Below are positions 36,257-46,543 of a stretch of DNA of 64,000 nt, piece by piece. The stretch's first letter is position 1. Each line of letters opens with the position of its first letter. The position numbers were made by a program, and so were the translations under genes. The notes under the pieces were generated by a model. It worked only from the letters and a program-made list of their open reading frames with translations, ran no database searches and had not been told where the DNA came from. The DNA comes from Zhongshania aquimaris (lineage in GTDB: Bacteria; Pseudomonadota; Gammaproteobacteria; Pseudomonadales; Spongiibacteraceae). The stretch spans positions 558,001-622,000 of the forward strand of contig NZ_JAHWDQ010000002.1 in assembly GCF_019312595.1 (NCBI RefSeq), in the 5' to 3' direction.

Positions 36257-37492
36257 GTGAAACAGAATGCTTATGTTGCCGGCGTCGGAATGACGCCGTT
36301 TGGCAACGCTATGGATAAAACCCTCAATGATTTGGCCTGTGCATCTATCAAGGATGCCTTAAAGGATGCTGGTATTCCCAAAGAGGAGTTGAACGCGGCC
36401 TATATGGGTAACGCTGCAGGTGGCGTTATTACCGGCCAGGTTTGTGTACCCGGGCAGGTTGCCCTGCGCAGTATGGGGATTGGGAAAATACCTGTTATCA
36501 ACATTGAAAATGCATGTGCAACTTCTGCAACGGCCTTTCAGCAGGCTTGTACCATGGTGACTCTCGGGGTCTATGACGTGGTGTTGGTTTGCGGTTACGA
36601 AAAGCTTTATCACGAAGATAAAAACAAAACTTTTTCGGTTTTTACCGGTGCGATTGATGTCACCCAAACCGAGGCAATTACGCAGCGATTGCGAGCTCGT
36701 AATGACGCCATTGGCCAAGCGCTGGATATGAGCGGCGCGGGCAGTAGCCGTTCTATCTTTATTGATATCTACGCGACGTGGGCGCGTGAGCATATGCATC
36801 AGTACGGCACGACGCGCGAGCAGTTGGCGGCGGTGTCAGCTAAAAACTCCGTGCACGGTAGCTTGAATCCAAAGTCACAGTTTCAAAATGTAATTTCGAT
36901 AGAGGATGTCCTCGCTGCTCGCGAAGTAGTTGCGCCACTCACCTTGCCGATGTGCGCACCGATTGGTGACGGTGCGGCAGCGGTGATTGTTGTGAGTGAA
37001 AGTTATGCCAGGAAAATAGGTAAGGGACGCTGTATTAGAGTAAATGCGTCTAGCCTGCACAGCGGTTGGGATGCCAGTGAAAATGAGCTGCCAATGGTGT
37101 CGGGTGCAGTTGCACAGCTTTATGAACAGGCAGGATTGGGCGCTGAAGATCTTAACTGCGTGGAGCTTCACGATGCATCGGCGATTTCAGAAATAAAATA
37201 TTACGAATACTTGGGTTTGTGCGCGAATGGGGCGGGTGGCGAATTTGTCGCTAGCGGAGCGTCATCCCTGGGTGGACGCGTGCCGGTTAATACTTCCGGT
37301 GGATTGATGCGCAAGGGGCATCCGATCGGTGCCACTGGCGCGGCGCAAATTGTAGAGCTGGTTATGCAGCTTCGCGGCGAGGCCGGTGCGCGTCAGGTTG
37401 GTGGCGCCAGGGTTGCGCTTGCCGAGAATGGTGGCGGTTATATCGGTACAGATGCGGCTGCCTTGGTGCTTAGTATCTTGTCAAAAGAATAA
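36257..37492 (+). CDS. Thiolase, SCP2/lipid-transfer type
   Basis: A 411-residue thiolase-fold protein. The acylated Cys lies in ENACATSATAF, and NTSGGLMRKGHPIGATGAAQIVEL gives the C-terminal His-containing block; the central ELHDAS is the SCP2-thiolase version of the family. Such enzymes perform retro-Claisen or retro-aldol steps on branched or sterol side chains. It follows the acyl-CoA dehydrogenase after 12 bp and is followed at 13 bp by the CoA ligase, so the three are one operon. Confidence 0.9.
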   Translation: MKQNAYVAGVGMTPFGNAMDKTLNDLACASIKDALKDAGIPKEELNAAYMGNAAGGVITGQVCVPGQVALRSMGIGKIPVINIENACATSATAFQQACTMVTLGVYDVVLVCGYEKLYHEDKNKTFSVFTGAIDVTQTEAITQRLRARNDAIGQALDMSGAGSSRSIFIDIYATWAREHMHQYGTTREQLAAVSAKNSVHGSLNPKSQFQNVISIEDVLAAREVVAPLTLPMCAPIGDGAAAVIVVSESYARKIGKGRCIRVNASSLHSGWDASENELPMVSGAVAQLYEQAGLGAEDLNCVELHDASAISEIKYYEYLGLCANGAGGEFVASGASSLGGRVPVNTSGGLMRKGHPIGATGAAQIVELVMQLRGEAGARQVGGARVALAENGGGYIGTDAAALVLSILSKE

Positions 37493-37505
37493 TAAGGGAA
37501 GGGAT

Positions 37506-39110
37506 ATGAAAGATCTCAGAATATTTTCTAATTTAATTGAAGATAAAAAAAATTCTAATCCAAACCTTGATGTGCTGACCTTCGTCAATGTACTTCCCTG
37601 CGGCGATCTTGAGCACGAAACGAGAACGTATAAAGGTTTGTGGGATCAGGGACAGCGCGTTTTTGCCGGTTTGAAGAATGAAAAAATGGCGCCGGGTGAG
37701 AGCTTTGCCATTGTCATGCAGAACCATCCAGAATTTGTAGATTGTATGGTGGGGAGCTCGCTCGCCGCGACCGTATTTGTTCCTATTGATCCGCGTACCA
37801 GCGGCGAGCGTCTGGAGTACATGTTGAGTTGGGCTGACTGTCAGGGCGTTGTTTGCGCTGATTATTGCCTGAACAATGTATTGGCTGCCTGTAAAAAGTT
37901 GCCGCAGATACGCTGGATCTGGGTTATGCACAGCGGCGAGTTAATGAAAATGCCTGGCAATGACCCGCGGTTGAAAAAATGGAGTGATATAGCGCACGCG
38001 GCAATAGATGAATCAGAGGGGCGTGTGCAGAGTGCAGATGAAACGATGCAGATGCTCTATACCTCTGGCACCACCGGTGATCCAAAGGCTATTCGTGCAC
38101 CTTACACCCGGTATGACACAGTGGCGTCAATAGGGCCAATGATAGGGCTCCGAGAAAATGACAGGCCTTATACTGGTTTGTCTTTTACCCATGCCAACGC
38201 CCAGTTAATTAGCTTGGGAAATATTTTAAAAATGGGTTTGCGTGGCGTTATCAGTCGCAAATTCACCAAGTCTAGATTGTGGGATATTTGCCGAGCTTAT
38301 AGTTGCACCACGTTTAACTTGCTCGGCGGTATGACAACTGCAATCTACAGCGAACCGGTGCGGCCAAATGACGCCAATAATCCTGTGCGATTTATATTAA
38401 GCGCAGGCATGCCCGGTGCAATCTGGAAGGACTTCAGTAAGCGCTTTGATGTGGAGCTCTTTGAGTTTTATGGCGCTGCTGAGGGCGGCATGATGTTCAA
38501 TCCGCCAGGGGTGGGACCTATTGGGAGTATTGGTAAGCCGCCTGCCAGTTTAACTGCCCGGATTATTGATGAACAGGGTAATCCATGTGCACCAGGCGAG
38601 CGTGGTGAAATTGTTTTTGAGGCGGCGTCAGGCGAGCCCTTGGCTGTTGAATATTACAAAAACCCGGAGGCATCCAAAAAGAAGACGTCCGACGGCGTTC
38701 TGTATATGGGTGATATTGGCCATCAAGACGAAGATGGTTGGTATTACTTTGACAGTCGTAAAGGGGATGAAATTCGCCGCAATGGCGAGTTTGTTGATAT
38801 CGCCAAAATAGAAAAAACCATTGCCGAATTTGATGATGTTGAAGATGTTTTTGTCTACGGCATTCCATCCTTAAATGGAGCTCCGGGTGAGAAGGATGTG
38901 ATTGCTGCAGTAGTGCCGGTAGAGGCTAGGTTATTCGATCCGGATGTGCTGGTGAAGCATTGTCGGGAAGTGCTGGGGCGCAACGATTTACCGAGCTATA
39001 TACAGGTCATGTCGGAGATTCCCAAAACCGCTTCTGAAAAACCACAGTCACGTTTTTGCTACGAGTTTTTTATGGAGCAAAAAAATCATGTCTATGACGT
39101 GGCTTCGTAA
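37506..39110 (+). CDS. Acyl-CoA ligase (AMP-binding, CaiC/bile-acid ligase-like)
   Basis: A 534-residue ANL-family ligase; ATG at 37506 with GGGAAGGG-type site (the frame opens upstream but within the thiolase end). The P-loop MLYTSGTTGDPKAIRAP, the motif FYGAAEGGM, and the hinge YMGDIGHQDEDGWYYFDSRKGDEIRRNGEFVD are visible, with the catalytic Lys in TASEKPQSR near the C-terminus. It would activate a carboxylate as its CoA thioester at the expense of ATP, the entry step for the two enzymes before it. Closest layout is crotonobetaine- or bile-acid-CoA ligase. Substrate not determinable. Confidence 0.9.
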   Translation: MKDLRIFSNLIEDKKNSNPNLDVLTFVNVLPCGDLEHETRTYKGLWDQGQRVFAGLKNEKMAPGESFAIVMQNHPEFVDCMVGSSLAATVFVPIDPRTSGERLEYMLSWADCQGVVCADYCLNNVLAACKKLPQIRWIWVMHSGELMKMPGNDPRLKKWSDIAHAAIDESEGRVQSADETMQMLYTSGTTGDPKAIRAPYTRYDTVASIGPMIGLRENDRPYTGLSFTHANAQLISLGNILKMGLRGVISRKFTKSRLWDICRAYSCTTFNLLGGMTTAIYSEPVRPNDANNPVRFILSAGMPGAIWKDFSKRFDVELFEFYGAAEGGMMFNPPGVGPIGSIGKPPASLTARIIDEQGNPCAPGERGEIVFEAASGEPLAVEYYKNPEASKKKTSDGVLYMGDIGHQDEDGWYYFDSRKGDEIRRNGEFVDIAKIEKTIAEFDDVEDVFVYGIPSLNGAPGEKDVIAAVVPVEARLFDPDVLVKHCREVLGRNDLPSYIQVMSEIPKTASEKPQSRFCYEFFMEQKNHVYDVAS

Positions 39111-39643
39111 TTACAAAATTAAAATAATAAATATTTTTGTGTCGTAAATTAACAGTGAAAGGGTCGGTAATGAGCATTACTGAAAGACTAGTTTAAAACT
39201 AGCATATGGTCATAATCTGATAAAAATATTTTTTACGTAGTTGAAATAAGAAGTGCATTGAATAAGTAACGAGGTCGTAACGCTGGATTTACAAACGGCC
39301 ACATCGCGAAAGCAGGAAGTTTGTAGATGGATGAGATTCGGTTTCACTGCACAAAGATGTCAAAACGAGATATAGGTTTGCGGTTATTGAGCTTAGAACG
39401 CTTGTCGTTGCAGCTAGAAAGTAAAACCTCCCCATTTGGGCAGGTCTTTTCTAAATGATCGCGAAGTAGGATTGGTCCAACTGGTTTTCAGACAATAACA
39501 GCGCAAAGTGCTATGTATGTGTATTAAAAGTCTGTTGGATGATATGCGTGGCTAGGTGAGATGTAGCCGAACAGCGACACGATAATTGTGTGTAAAGAGC
39601 GTTTCATAGTGTCTCTTTGCAATGAAAGAGGTAGAAAACCTTA
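39111..39643. other. 533-bp non-coding gap before the RND transporter
   Basis: No gene visible. CTAGTTT-A-AAACTAG lies at about 39189-39203 as a short palindrome, and AAAACCTcCCC/GGGcAGGTctTTT at 39423-39450 forms a plausible terminator for the upstream catabolic operon. A new promoter for the transporter is therefore likely in 39450-39640. Confidence 0.4.
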
Positions 39644-42103
39644 ATGAATACAATAAGAAATAGAATAGCGTTAGCGGTGTTGGAGAATAGAAAAACTGCG
39701 TGGTTTTTCTTTACCGCCGTGACAATATTTTTTGCTATGGGCTTAAAAAACGTTGAGCTTAAAACGATATTTTCTGACTTGCTTCCCAAGGATGATCCTT
39801 TTATTCAAGTCTTTAAGGATCACCCAAACTTTGGTAATCCCCTGACCTTTACCTTAATGGTAAAAACGAAATCAGGGGATATTTACAACTCGGACACCCT
39901 CGCCAAAGTGTGGCAATTAACACGTGATATCGATCTGTCTCCCGGTGTGGATCACGATCAGATATTGTCAATCGCGTCGGCCAAAGCGCGCTATGCAGAG
40001 GCCACCCCTTTCGGTATTGATGCGCAGCCTCTGATGGGTGATTCGGTGCCGGTTACCGATGAGGAAATCGCCCGATTTAAGGAGAATGTGCGTAAATCAC
40101 CTAATGCACAGCAGTTCTTAATATCTGGAGATGAGACGGCAACGATCATTTCGGCTACGTTTATCGAACAGCGCCTAGACTATGGCGTTGCTTTTAAGTT
40201 TGTTAAAGATCTCGCCGATAATGCCCGCGATGCGAACCATGAAGTCTATATGGCGGGTCAGCCGGCGCTGACTGGCTGGGTGTACGAATACCAGCATCAA
40301 ATGATCGGGATTTTTGCGATCACTCTGGGCGCTCTAGTTATCGCCTTAATTCTGTACACCCAGAATATCGCCGGTGTTGTTACGCCAGTGTTTGCCAGTA
40401 TGGTTGCGGCAATTTGGGGTTTTGGTTTCGCCGGTTGGATGAAGCTGCCAATTGAGCCTTTGTTGATGATCGTGCCGCTATTACTTATTGCGCGGTCCTT
40501 CAGCCATTGCGTGCAGTTTACCGAGCGCTTTTATGAAGTATTTGCGCAGGTGGGTGACAAGGTGCGTGCTGCCGGTATTACCACTGGGCTTATGCTGGCG
40601 CCGTCAATCTTAGGGATTATCACTGACGCGGCGGGTATCTTTCTTATATCGATTGCGCCGATTCCCGCGATGGAACGTTTCTCTTTGTTTTGCGGCTTCT
40701 GGGCGATGATGCTTGCGCCAACAGGGGTCTTCCTTGCGCCGTTGCTACTGTCGGTATTACCGGCTCCGAAAAATCTCGATAAGATTATTTCCGATGAGTC
40801 GGGCGGTGTGCACGGCCGAGTGAAGTCAGTACTCGCTTGGATTGCAACTTTCTCGCAAGGTAAGCGCGCACGATATACCACCGTAGTGGTTGTATTAATT
40901 GCCGCTTTCTCTACCTACCACGCGATGCGTATTCAAATAGGTAACCCGGTCGAAGGCAGTAACTTGCTATGGGAAGACTCTGAATACAATGTGTCGGTCG
41001 CAAAAATCAATCAGCATTTTCCAGGCGTGAATACTCTTGAAGTTATTCTAGAGGCTAAGGACCCCAACAATTCAAACCGCGTTGCCCGTCAGGCGGAAAC
41101 GGTTTCGACGATGTTAGAGCTGCAAGCCATTATGGAGGCCGGCGAAGACGCACCGCGCGCGACTTTGTCTTTCGGTGATTTCTTGATGGACGCGAATCGT
41201 CTGATTTCCGGCGGTCACCCTAAGTGGTTGCCTTTGGATAATACCGATTCGGCGGTGAATGCGGCAACGTCTGCGGTGTTGATGGGCACCAGCCCTAAAG
41301 CCTACTCCCACGTTGTCGACTTTGAGCTACAGAACTCCACGGTGTCATTTTGGTATCCCGATAATAAGCAGGCGACAGTCGATCATGCGCTCGCTTCTGC
41401 TGAAGCTGCGATTGCCAAGGTAGGTATTGATCACCCTGACTTCACTGTGCGCTTGGGCAGCGGAACGATTGCGATTCAACAGGCGATTAATCACGTAGTT
41501 GAGCGCTATCACTGGCTAATTATGAGCTTGCTCAATCTGGTGATTTTGTTGGTGTCGAGCTACGCCTACCGCTCGCTTGTGGCGGGTATGGTTTTGCTTA
41601 TCCCGGTTAACCTTTCCAATATGATTCTGACGACGTGTATGTCGTTTATGGGTATAGGCTTAGATATTAATTCATTAATGGTGGCGGCAATTGGCGTTGG
41701 TGTGGGTATCGACTACGGCATCTACCTGCTGAGCAGAATGTGTGAGGAGTATCAAGAGCGCGAAGATTATGGCCAGTCGATTACTGCGGCATTAACAACT
41801 ACTGGCAAGGCCATTATGTTTACCGCGAGCATAATGCTGATCGGTATTCTTCCTTGGTACTTCCTGTCCGGGCTTAAATTTCTTGCCGATATGGGGCTGC
41901 TACTCGTGCTGGTAATGCTGATCAATATGGTAATTGCGCTGCTTGTATTGCCGCTGTTGGTGTGGCTGATAAAGCCGAAGTTTATTTCCAGCAAAGACAT
42001 TATGGTGCTGGGCGAAGGTGTCGATATAGCTAAGTTGATGGCTGAAGATACGCAAAAAAAACAAGCTGAAAGTCACAATAGTTTAAAAGCCGAAACAGTA
42101 TAA
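39644..42103 (+). CDS. RND/MMPL-family transporter
   Basis: An 819-residue inner-membrane transporter with two halves, each with a periplasmic loop after the first helix and five following helices. The second half has the RND motif VGVGIDYGIYLLSRMCEEY with the proton-relay Asp; in the first half the corresponding position (LLLIARSFSHCVQFTERF) lacks it. Proteins of this group, next to DUF1302 and DUF1329 genes, are proposed to move hydrophobic substrates across the envelope. The gene starts at an ATG with AGAGG upstream and leads the next five envelope genes. Confidence 0.9.
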   Translation: MNTIRNRIALAVLENRKTAWFFFTAVTIFFAMGLKNVELKTIFSDLLPKDDPFIQVFKDHPNFGNPLTFTLMVKTKSGDIYNSDTLAKVWQLTRDIDLSPGVDHDQILSIASAKARYAEATPFGIDAQPLMGDSVPVTDEEIARFKENVRKSPNAQQFLISGDETATIISATFIEQRLDYGVAFKFVKDLADNARDANHEVYMAGQPALTGWVYEYQHQMIGIFAITLGALVIALILYTQNIAGVVTPVFASMVAAIWGFGFAGWMKLPIEPLLMIVPLLLIARSFSHCVQFTERFYEVFAQVGDKVRAAGITTGLMLAPSILGIITDAAGIFLISIAPIPAMERFSLFCGFWAMMLAPTGVFLAPLLLSVLPAPKNLDKIISDESGGVHGRVKSVLAWIATFSQGKRARYTTVVVVLIAAFSTYHAMRIQIGNPVEGSNLLWEDSEYNVSVAKINQHFPGVNTLEVILEAKDPNNSNRVARQAETVSTMLELQAIMEAGEDAPRATLSFGDFLMDANRLISGGHPKWLPLDNTDSAVNAATSAVLMGTSPKAYSHVVDFELQNSTVSFWYPDNKQATVDHALASAEAAIAKVGIDHPDFTVRLGSGTIAIQQAINHVVERYHWLIMSLLNLVILLVSSYAYRSLVAGMVLLIPVNLSNMILTTCMSFMGIGLDINSLMVAAIGVGVGIDYGIYLLSRMCEEYQEREDYGQSITAALTTTGKAIMFTASIMLIGILPWYFLSGLKFLADMGLLLVLVMLINMVIALLVLPLLVWLIKPKFISSKDIMVLGEGVDIAKLMAEDTQKKQAESHNSLKAETV

Positions 42104-42177
42104 AGACGCTGTTCTGAATGCTGTTTTAACACGACGTAAGAAGACAACAATAAAAGGGTTTATCCCGGAGGAGTATT

Positions 42178-43557
42178 ATGCACATCAAGAAATATGACAC
42201 CAATTTTAGTCGTCGTCGTTTTATGGAAAACACCCTCAAGGGAGTGGGAGCGGCTGGCGTGCTAGCCCCGTTGTGGCCACTTATTGCTAACGCAGGTGAT
42301 GTGAGTAAGGCCTATCCTGACGAGCTGCTATCTATCGAAATGTACACCAAGGGTAAGGTGAAGCCGGGCGATATCATCACCGCCGACAATGTTGAACATG
42401 TAAAAGAATTGTTGGACCCGATTGCCTATATGCACGTGAAGGAAATGGGGCGTCGGATTCATATTGTTGAGCCGGTTAAGGACGTAAGTCGTATATTTCC
42501 TACCGAATATCTGGAAGCGACATTGCGAAACCAAGGCAAGGCGGTTATTGGTAAAGACGGCAACGTTTACACCAAAAGCGGCGAGCCGTGGATTGGTGGT
42601 ACGCCTTTCCCTGAGCCCAAAAATGGGGTTGAGGCGCAGTATAATTTGACCCTGAGTTGGGGGCGTCACGATTACTCGCAGTATGCAGTGCGCGATTGGG
42701 ATATCGATTCATCCGGTGACTTGTCTTATCAGTATGACTTTGTGTGGACGGAGTTAAATACCACTGCGCGCACCGACGGCACTGTTTGGAAAGATAAGAA
42801 AGATCTCCTGCGTTACCAGTCAGTGTTCTTTACTGCACCGAACGACAGTGCCGGTACGTCGTTCTTAAATATTTGGGATTACGATCAACGCAAATTCCCC
42901 GAATTGCACGGTTATATTCCCGCGTTCCGTCGTGTTCGCCAGTTCCCTACCAATCAGCGTTTTGAGCCATTGGTGCCCGGTATTACCTTGTTCCTTTCTG
43001 ATGCATGGGCAGCGGGTGATCCACTGCAAACCTGGGGCAATTACAAGATTGTGGGTCGTCAGCCAATGTTGGGTGCGATCGGTTCTAGGAACTTCCACGG
43101 CGGCTATCACGACAACTGGGAAAAACCTGTTCACGGCGGTCCTAAAGATCAAACCTTCTTCGACACCTATATGGAATTGGTACCTGAATGCATTGTGGTC
43201 GAAGCAGAGCCAACCGGTTATGCGCGGGCGCCCGTCGGTAAAAAGCGGGTTTGGATCGATGCTAGAAATCAGATGTATGTCGCCTATGTGGTCTACGATC
43301 GCCGCGGCGAAATGTGGAAGTCGTTTGAGCCACACTACGCCATGCAGGATAACGACAAGATGACCCGCAACGATGGCTCACATCCCGCTTGGTCTTGGTC
43401 TAGTGTGCACAGCCACGATATTCAGTCGAACCGTATGAGTCGTTTTGTTCAGGCTAAGTCGGTCACGGGTGGTTACCAAAGCGGCTACGATCCTGGCGAC
43501 GTGGATGTCTTTAATAAGTTCCTCACAATTCAGGCCATGCAGCGTCTTGGGGGTTAA
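42178..43557 (+). CDS. DUF1329 protein with Tat signal (first copy)
   Basis: A 459-residue exported protein. The N-terminus FSRRRFMENTLKGVGAAGVLAP is a twin-arginine signal, so the folded protein would be exported by Tat. The DUF1329 body (PDELLSIEMYTKGKVKPGD, LPISWGRHDYSQYAVRDWD-type blocks, and YKIVGRQPMLGAIGS) belongs to the LolA/LolB-like beta-sheet group that is thought to carry lipids in the periplasm. GGAGG lies 6 nt before the ATG. It is paired with a close second copy at 46544-47920. Confidence 0.88.
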   Translation: MHIKKYDTNFSRRRFMENTLKGVGAAGVLAPLWPLIANAGDVSKAYPDELLSIEMYTKGKVKPGDIITADNVEHVKELLDPIAYMHVKEMGRRIHIVEPVKDVSRIFPTEYLEATLRNQGKAVIGKDGNVYTKSGEPWIGGTPFPEPKNGVEAQYNLTLSWGRHDYSQYAVRDWDIDSSGDLSYQYDFVWTELNTTARTDGTVWKDKKDLLRYQSVFFTAPNDSAGTSFLNIWDYDQRKFPELHGYIPAFRRVRQFPTNQRFEPLVPGITLFLSDAWAAGDPLQTWGNYKIVGRQPMLGAIGSRNFHGGYHDNWEKPVHGGPKDQTFFDTYMELVPECIVVEAEPTGYARAPVGKKRVWIDARNQMYVAYVVYDRRGEMWKSFEPHYAMQDNDKMTRNDGSHPAWSWSSVHSHDIQSNRMSRFVQAKSVTGGYQSGYDPGDVDVFNKFLTIQAMQRLGG

Positions 43558-43558
43558 T

Positions 43559-44509
43559 GTGAGAACCGTAAGCAATAAGGTGAAATGCCTTCTACCGCTG
43601 CTCTTTGTTACTGCAATAGGTGCTGCTAACGCGGCGCCACTGCAGAGCGAGATGGTTAATCAGGGGCATGCTCACGAGGCATTGTTTGCCATTAATGTGA
43701 GCAAAGACGGCCTTATTGCGGTCGGCGGCGCCGGGCAAATAAGCAGCAGTAAAGACGGCCAGTCGTGGCAGCGAGTTAACGTTGAATTGGCGGGCCGGTC
43801 TTTGTTGGCGGTGTCTGATTTGAACGGTAATGCTATTGCGGTTGGTCAGCAAGGTGTCATCGTTCGACGTCAAGGCGAGGCGTGGCTAGAGCAGACCTCG
43901 CCCACCACCGAAAGATTGTTTTCTGTCGCCCAAGATGGAGCGGGATTTGCCATCGCTGCCGGTGGCTTTGGCACGGTTTTACGCTCAATCGACAGCGGTG
44001 CGAGCTGGGAAAAACTGGCTATCGACTGGCAGGAGCTAATCGGCCAGCCCTACGAACCTCACGTTTACAACGTCACTGTGGATGAGCTGGGGCGCGCTTA
44101 TATGGCGGGTGAGTTTGGCATGATTGCGCGCTCCGACGATCAGGGTAAAACCTGGCAGGCTCTGCACAGTGGTGACGAATCATTATTTGGTTTGGCCTTG
44201 GGTGAGCGTGGTTTGGCTTATGCGGTAGGCCAGAGCGGCACCATCTTGCGTAGTCAAGATAGTGGTGAAAGTTGGTCAAAAATAGAGTCTGGCAGTGACG
44301 CAATTTTACTAGACGTGTCTATTCGTGGTGATGATCGCGCAGTGATAACCGGTATACGTGAAGCCCTATCGGTTGCCGCTGGCAGTTCAAGCGCCACTCG
44401 GCTTGATAACTCTCAGTTGCTGACATCTTGGTATTGCGATGTGGGCGTGTTTAACGGCGAGTTCTATGTGGTCGGTCAGCAGGCAAATGTTTTAAAACTC
44501 TCTATATAA
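43559..44509 (+). CDS. YCF48/BNR-repeat exported protein
   Basis: A 316-residue protein from a GTG 1 bp after the DUF1329 stop with GGGGG upstream. A Sec-type signal (CLLPLLFVTAIGAANA) is followed by about six repeated units of type SxDGGxSW (e.g. SIDSGASWEK, SDDQGKTWQA, SQDSGESWSK), the propeller repeats of YCF48/photosystem II assembly factor Hcf136. Outside phototrophs such proteins accompany RND transporters and DUF1302/1329 proteins. A role in chaperoning or substrate handling is inferred. Confidence 0.85.
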   Translation: MRTVSNKVKCLLPLLFVTAIGAANAAPLQSEMVNQGHAHEALFAINVSKDGLIAVGGAGQISSSKDGQSWQRVNVELAGRSLLAVSDLNGNAIAVGQQGVIVRRQGEAWLEQTSPTTERLFSVAQDGAGFAIAAGGFGTVLRSIDSGASWEKLAIDWQELIGQPYEPHVYNVTVDELGRAYMAGEFGMIARSDDQGKTWQALHSGDESLFGLALGERGLAYAVGQSGTILRSQDSGESWSKIESGSDAILLDVSIRGDDRAVITGIREALSVAAGSSSATRLDNSQLLTSWYCDVGVFNGEFYVVGQQANVLKLSI

Positions 44510-44533
44510 AAATATTTTTGGAGATTATCGTGT

Positions 44534-46441
44534 ATGAAAAATAATAATCAGCTGGCGACAGCTATCTCCCTGGTTTCGCTTGGACTCAGCAGTGCTGCGT
44601 GGTCGGCAAACGGAGAATTGTTTGGAATTGATTACAGTTCCAGTGGTTTTATTCGTGTAGAAGCCGCGGCCAAAACCGTAAGCGAAGAAAACCCATTTAA
44701 TCAGCGTGGCAATGTATTTAATGGCGTGACTGTTGATCGCAACGGTGGCGTCAATGCCGGCACTCTGCTTGGCTTAAATCTACCCTTTTCGGTCGGCTTG
44801 CCGCTCACTGATACGGCCACGCGCAATGGTGAGCAAGCAAATAACGATTTCAACTTCACCCAGGTGAGGTTGGAGAATACCTTGCAGCTGCGCTTTAGCG
44901 ACAATTGGTCGGCGACTGCAAAAGTACGCGGTATTTTTGATGCCGCGCAATACGATGAGTTTGACCCAAATAGTGTGAACAGTAATGCGGCGGGCTTTTT
45001 ATACGGCGAACCAAATTATTTTGAGTACGACGACTTTGAAACCGGCGGCGTTCAAAATCGCTTAGAAGTTGCCGGTGATAACTATATGGTCGATTTCCCC
45101 TCTCTATATTTAGATTACCAAAACGGACCTATATTGGTTCGTGCGGGTAATCAACAAATCGCATGGGGGCAGGCTTTATTTTTCCGAGTAATGGACGTTG
45201 CTAACGGCTTAGACTTGCGTCGCCATTTGATTTTAGATTTCGCATCAGAGGAATATGCAGACGAGCGTATTTCTTCCCCGGCGATAAGAGTGTCTTATCA
45301 GCTAAATGCAAGCTGGGAGTTGGACATGTACGCACAGGCTTTTCAGCCAACCGTCTATGCTAACCCCAATACGCCCTATAACGTTATTGCCAGTCAATTC
45401 ACCGTACATGATCGGTACAGTGATGCGAACGAAGAAATTAATAGTGGTTTTCGCTTAAAGGGTAATATCGGTGATTTTGGTTTGCAGTTTATGTACACCA
45501 ATCGCTACAACCCGGATGGCGTTTTTCGCTGGACCGCATCTAACGTAAATCGCGACGCGCCGGGGATCCCAGGCAGCGGTTTAATTTTATCTCAAACGCC
45601 ACTTGAAATTGATCCGACTGGTGTGTGGAGCGCAGAGGAATGGTTTACCTATGCGGGTATGGCGCGGCTAGATGGCGTTGAAGGTCTGAATAAACTAATT
45701 ACAGATTTCCCTGCTTCGCAGCTGCTATTGGCGAGACCGGTAAATGGTATTGACGCTGCGAAAGAAGAACTCGACTTGTTCTTTATTCTCACTGGTGGCG
45801 CGGGCAGCGTAATCACCGGCAATGGTATGGGTGGTTTACGTGGCCACATTGAGCGTGAATATAAGCGGGAAGACATATTTGCCACCGGTTTTAGCTATAT
45901 TTTCAGCGGCGAACCGGGAAGTTGGCTCGACCAGTTGATTCTTAATTTCGAAGTATCATTTACACCTGATCGTACTTTTACATCACCAGATCTTGGTCAG
46001 GATTATCTGGTTGAAGATGAATTTATCTCGGCCTTGGTTTTAGAAAAATACCAGCGTTTCAGTCGCAGTTTTCCAGCAACTTACTTTGTCTTCCAGTGGA
46101 TGCATCGCACCGAAAGCGATTTGTTTGGTCGACATTTGAGCGGCATGGGTGGAACAATCAATAATGCGCCCACTGGAGTTGATGCTTGGGATGGTTTGGT
46201 GCTGGCTCTACAACAACCTTTCCCGGGCTTGGTGTGGCGCGCTGACCTTTCGGTTCTATATGACACACGTGGCGGTGTTTTTGTGCAGCCAGCACTCAAG
46301 TGGAAGCCAAGTGGCAATTGGAATATTGAAGCCTTTTACACTTATATCGATGACGATATTAGCTCAAACGCCAATGAAAATATTATGCAGACCTTTGATT
46401 GGGCTGAAGAGTTTGGCTTGCGGGTAGCGTATCAGTTTTAA
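44534..46441 (+). CDS. DUF1302 outer-membrane protein
   Basis: A 635-residue protein with a cleavable signal (ISLVSLGLSSAAWSA) and long stretches of amphipathic beta-strand ending in an aromatic residue (LRVAYQF), as in outer-membrane barrels. GNQQIAWGQALFFRVMD and the double aromatic strands are typical of DUF1302. It is the outer-membrane partner of the DUF1329/RND group. A terminator hairpin follows. The exact substrate is not known; lipids, terpenoids or steroids are common guesses. Confidence 0.88.
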   Translation: MKNNNQLATAISLVSLGLSSAAWSANGELFGIDYSSSGFIRVEAAAKTVSEENPFNQRGNVFNGVTVDRNGGVNAGTLLGLNLPFSVGLPLTDTATRNGEQANNDFNFTQVRLENTLQLRFSDNWSATAKVRGIFDAAQYDEFDPNSVNSNAAGFLYGEPNYFEYDDFETGGVQNRLEVAGDNYMVDFPSLYLDYQNGPILVRAGNQQIAWGQALFFRVMDVANGLDLRRHLILDFASEEYADERISSPAIRVSYQLNASWELDMYAQAFQPTVYANPNTPYNVIASQFTVHDRYSDANEEINSGFRLKGNIGDFGLQFMYTNRYNPDGVFRWTASNVNRDAPGIPGSGLILSQTPLEIDPTGVWSAEEWFTYAGMARLDGVEGLNKLITDFPASQLLLARPVNGIDAAKEELDLFFILTGGAGSVITGNGMGGLRGHIEREYKREDIFATGFSYIFSGEPGSWLDQLILNFEVSFTPDRTFTSPDLGQDYLVEDEFISALVLEKYQRFSRSFPATYFVFQWMHRTESDLFGRHLSGMGGTINNAPTGVDAWDGLVLALQQPFPGLVWRADLSVLYDTRGGVFVQPALKWKPSGNWNIEAFYTYIDDDISSNANENIMQTFDWAEEFGLRVAYQF

Positions 46442-46499
46442 CAACCCACCCTGCCGAGGCCGCGCGCCTCGGGTCTTGTCCATGTAATAACGGGACCTT

Positions 46500-46527
46500 T
46501 CCGGCGGGTAACTCCGCCGGCTTTTTC
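46500..46527 (+). terminator. Terminator after DUF1302 gene
   Basis: CCGGCGG and CCGCCGG pair around GTAACT, followed by CTTTTTCG. It sits just before the second DUF1329 gene, so that gene may have its own promoter or need read-through. Confidence 0.85.
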
Positions 46528-46543
46528 GTCAATGGGGCACGTG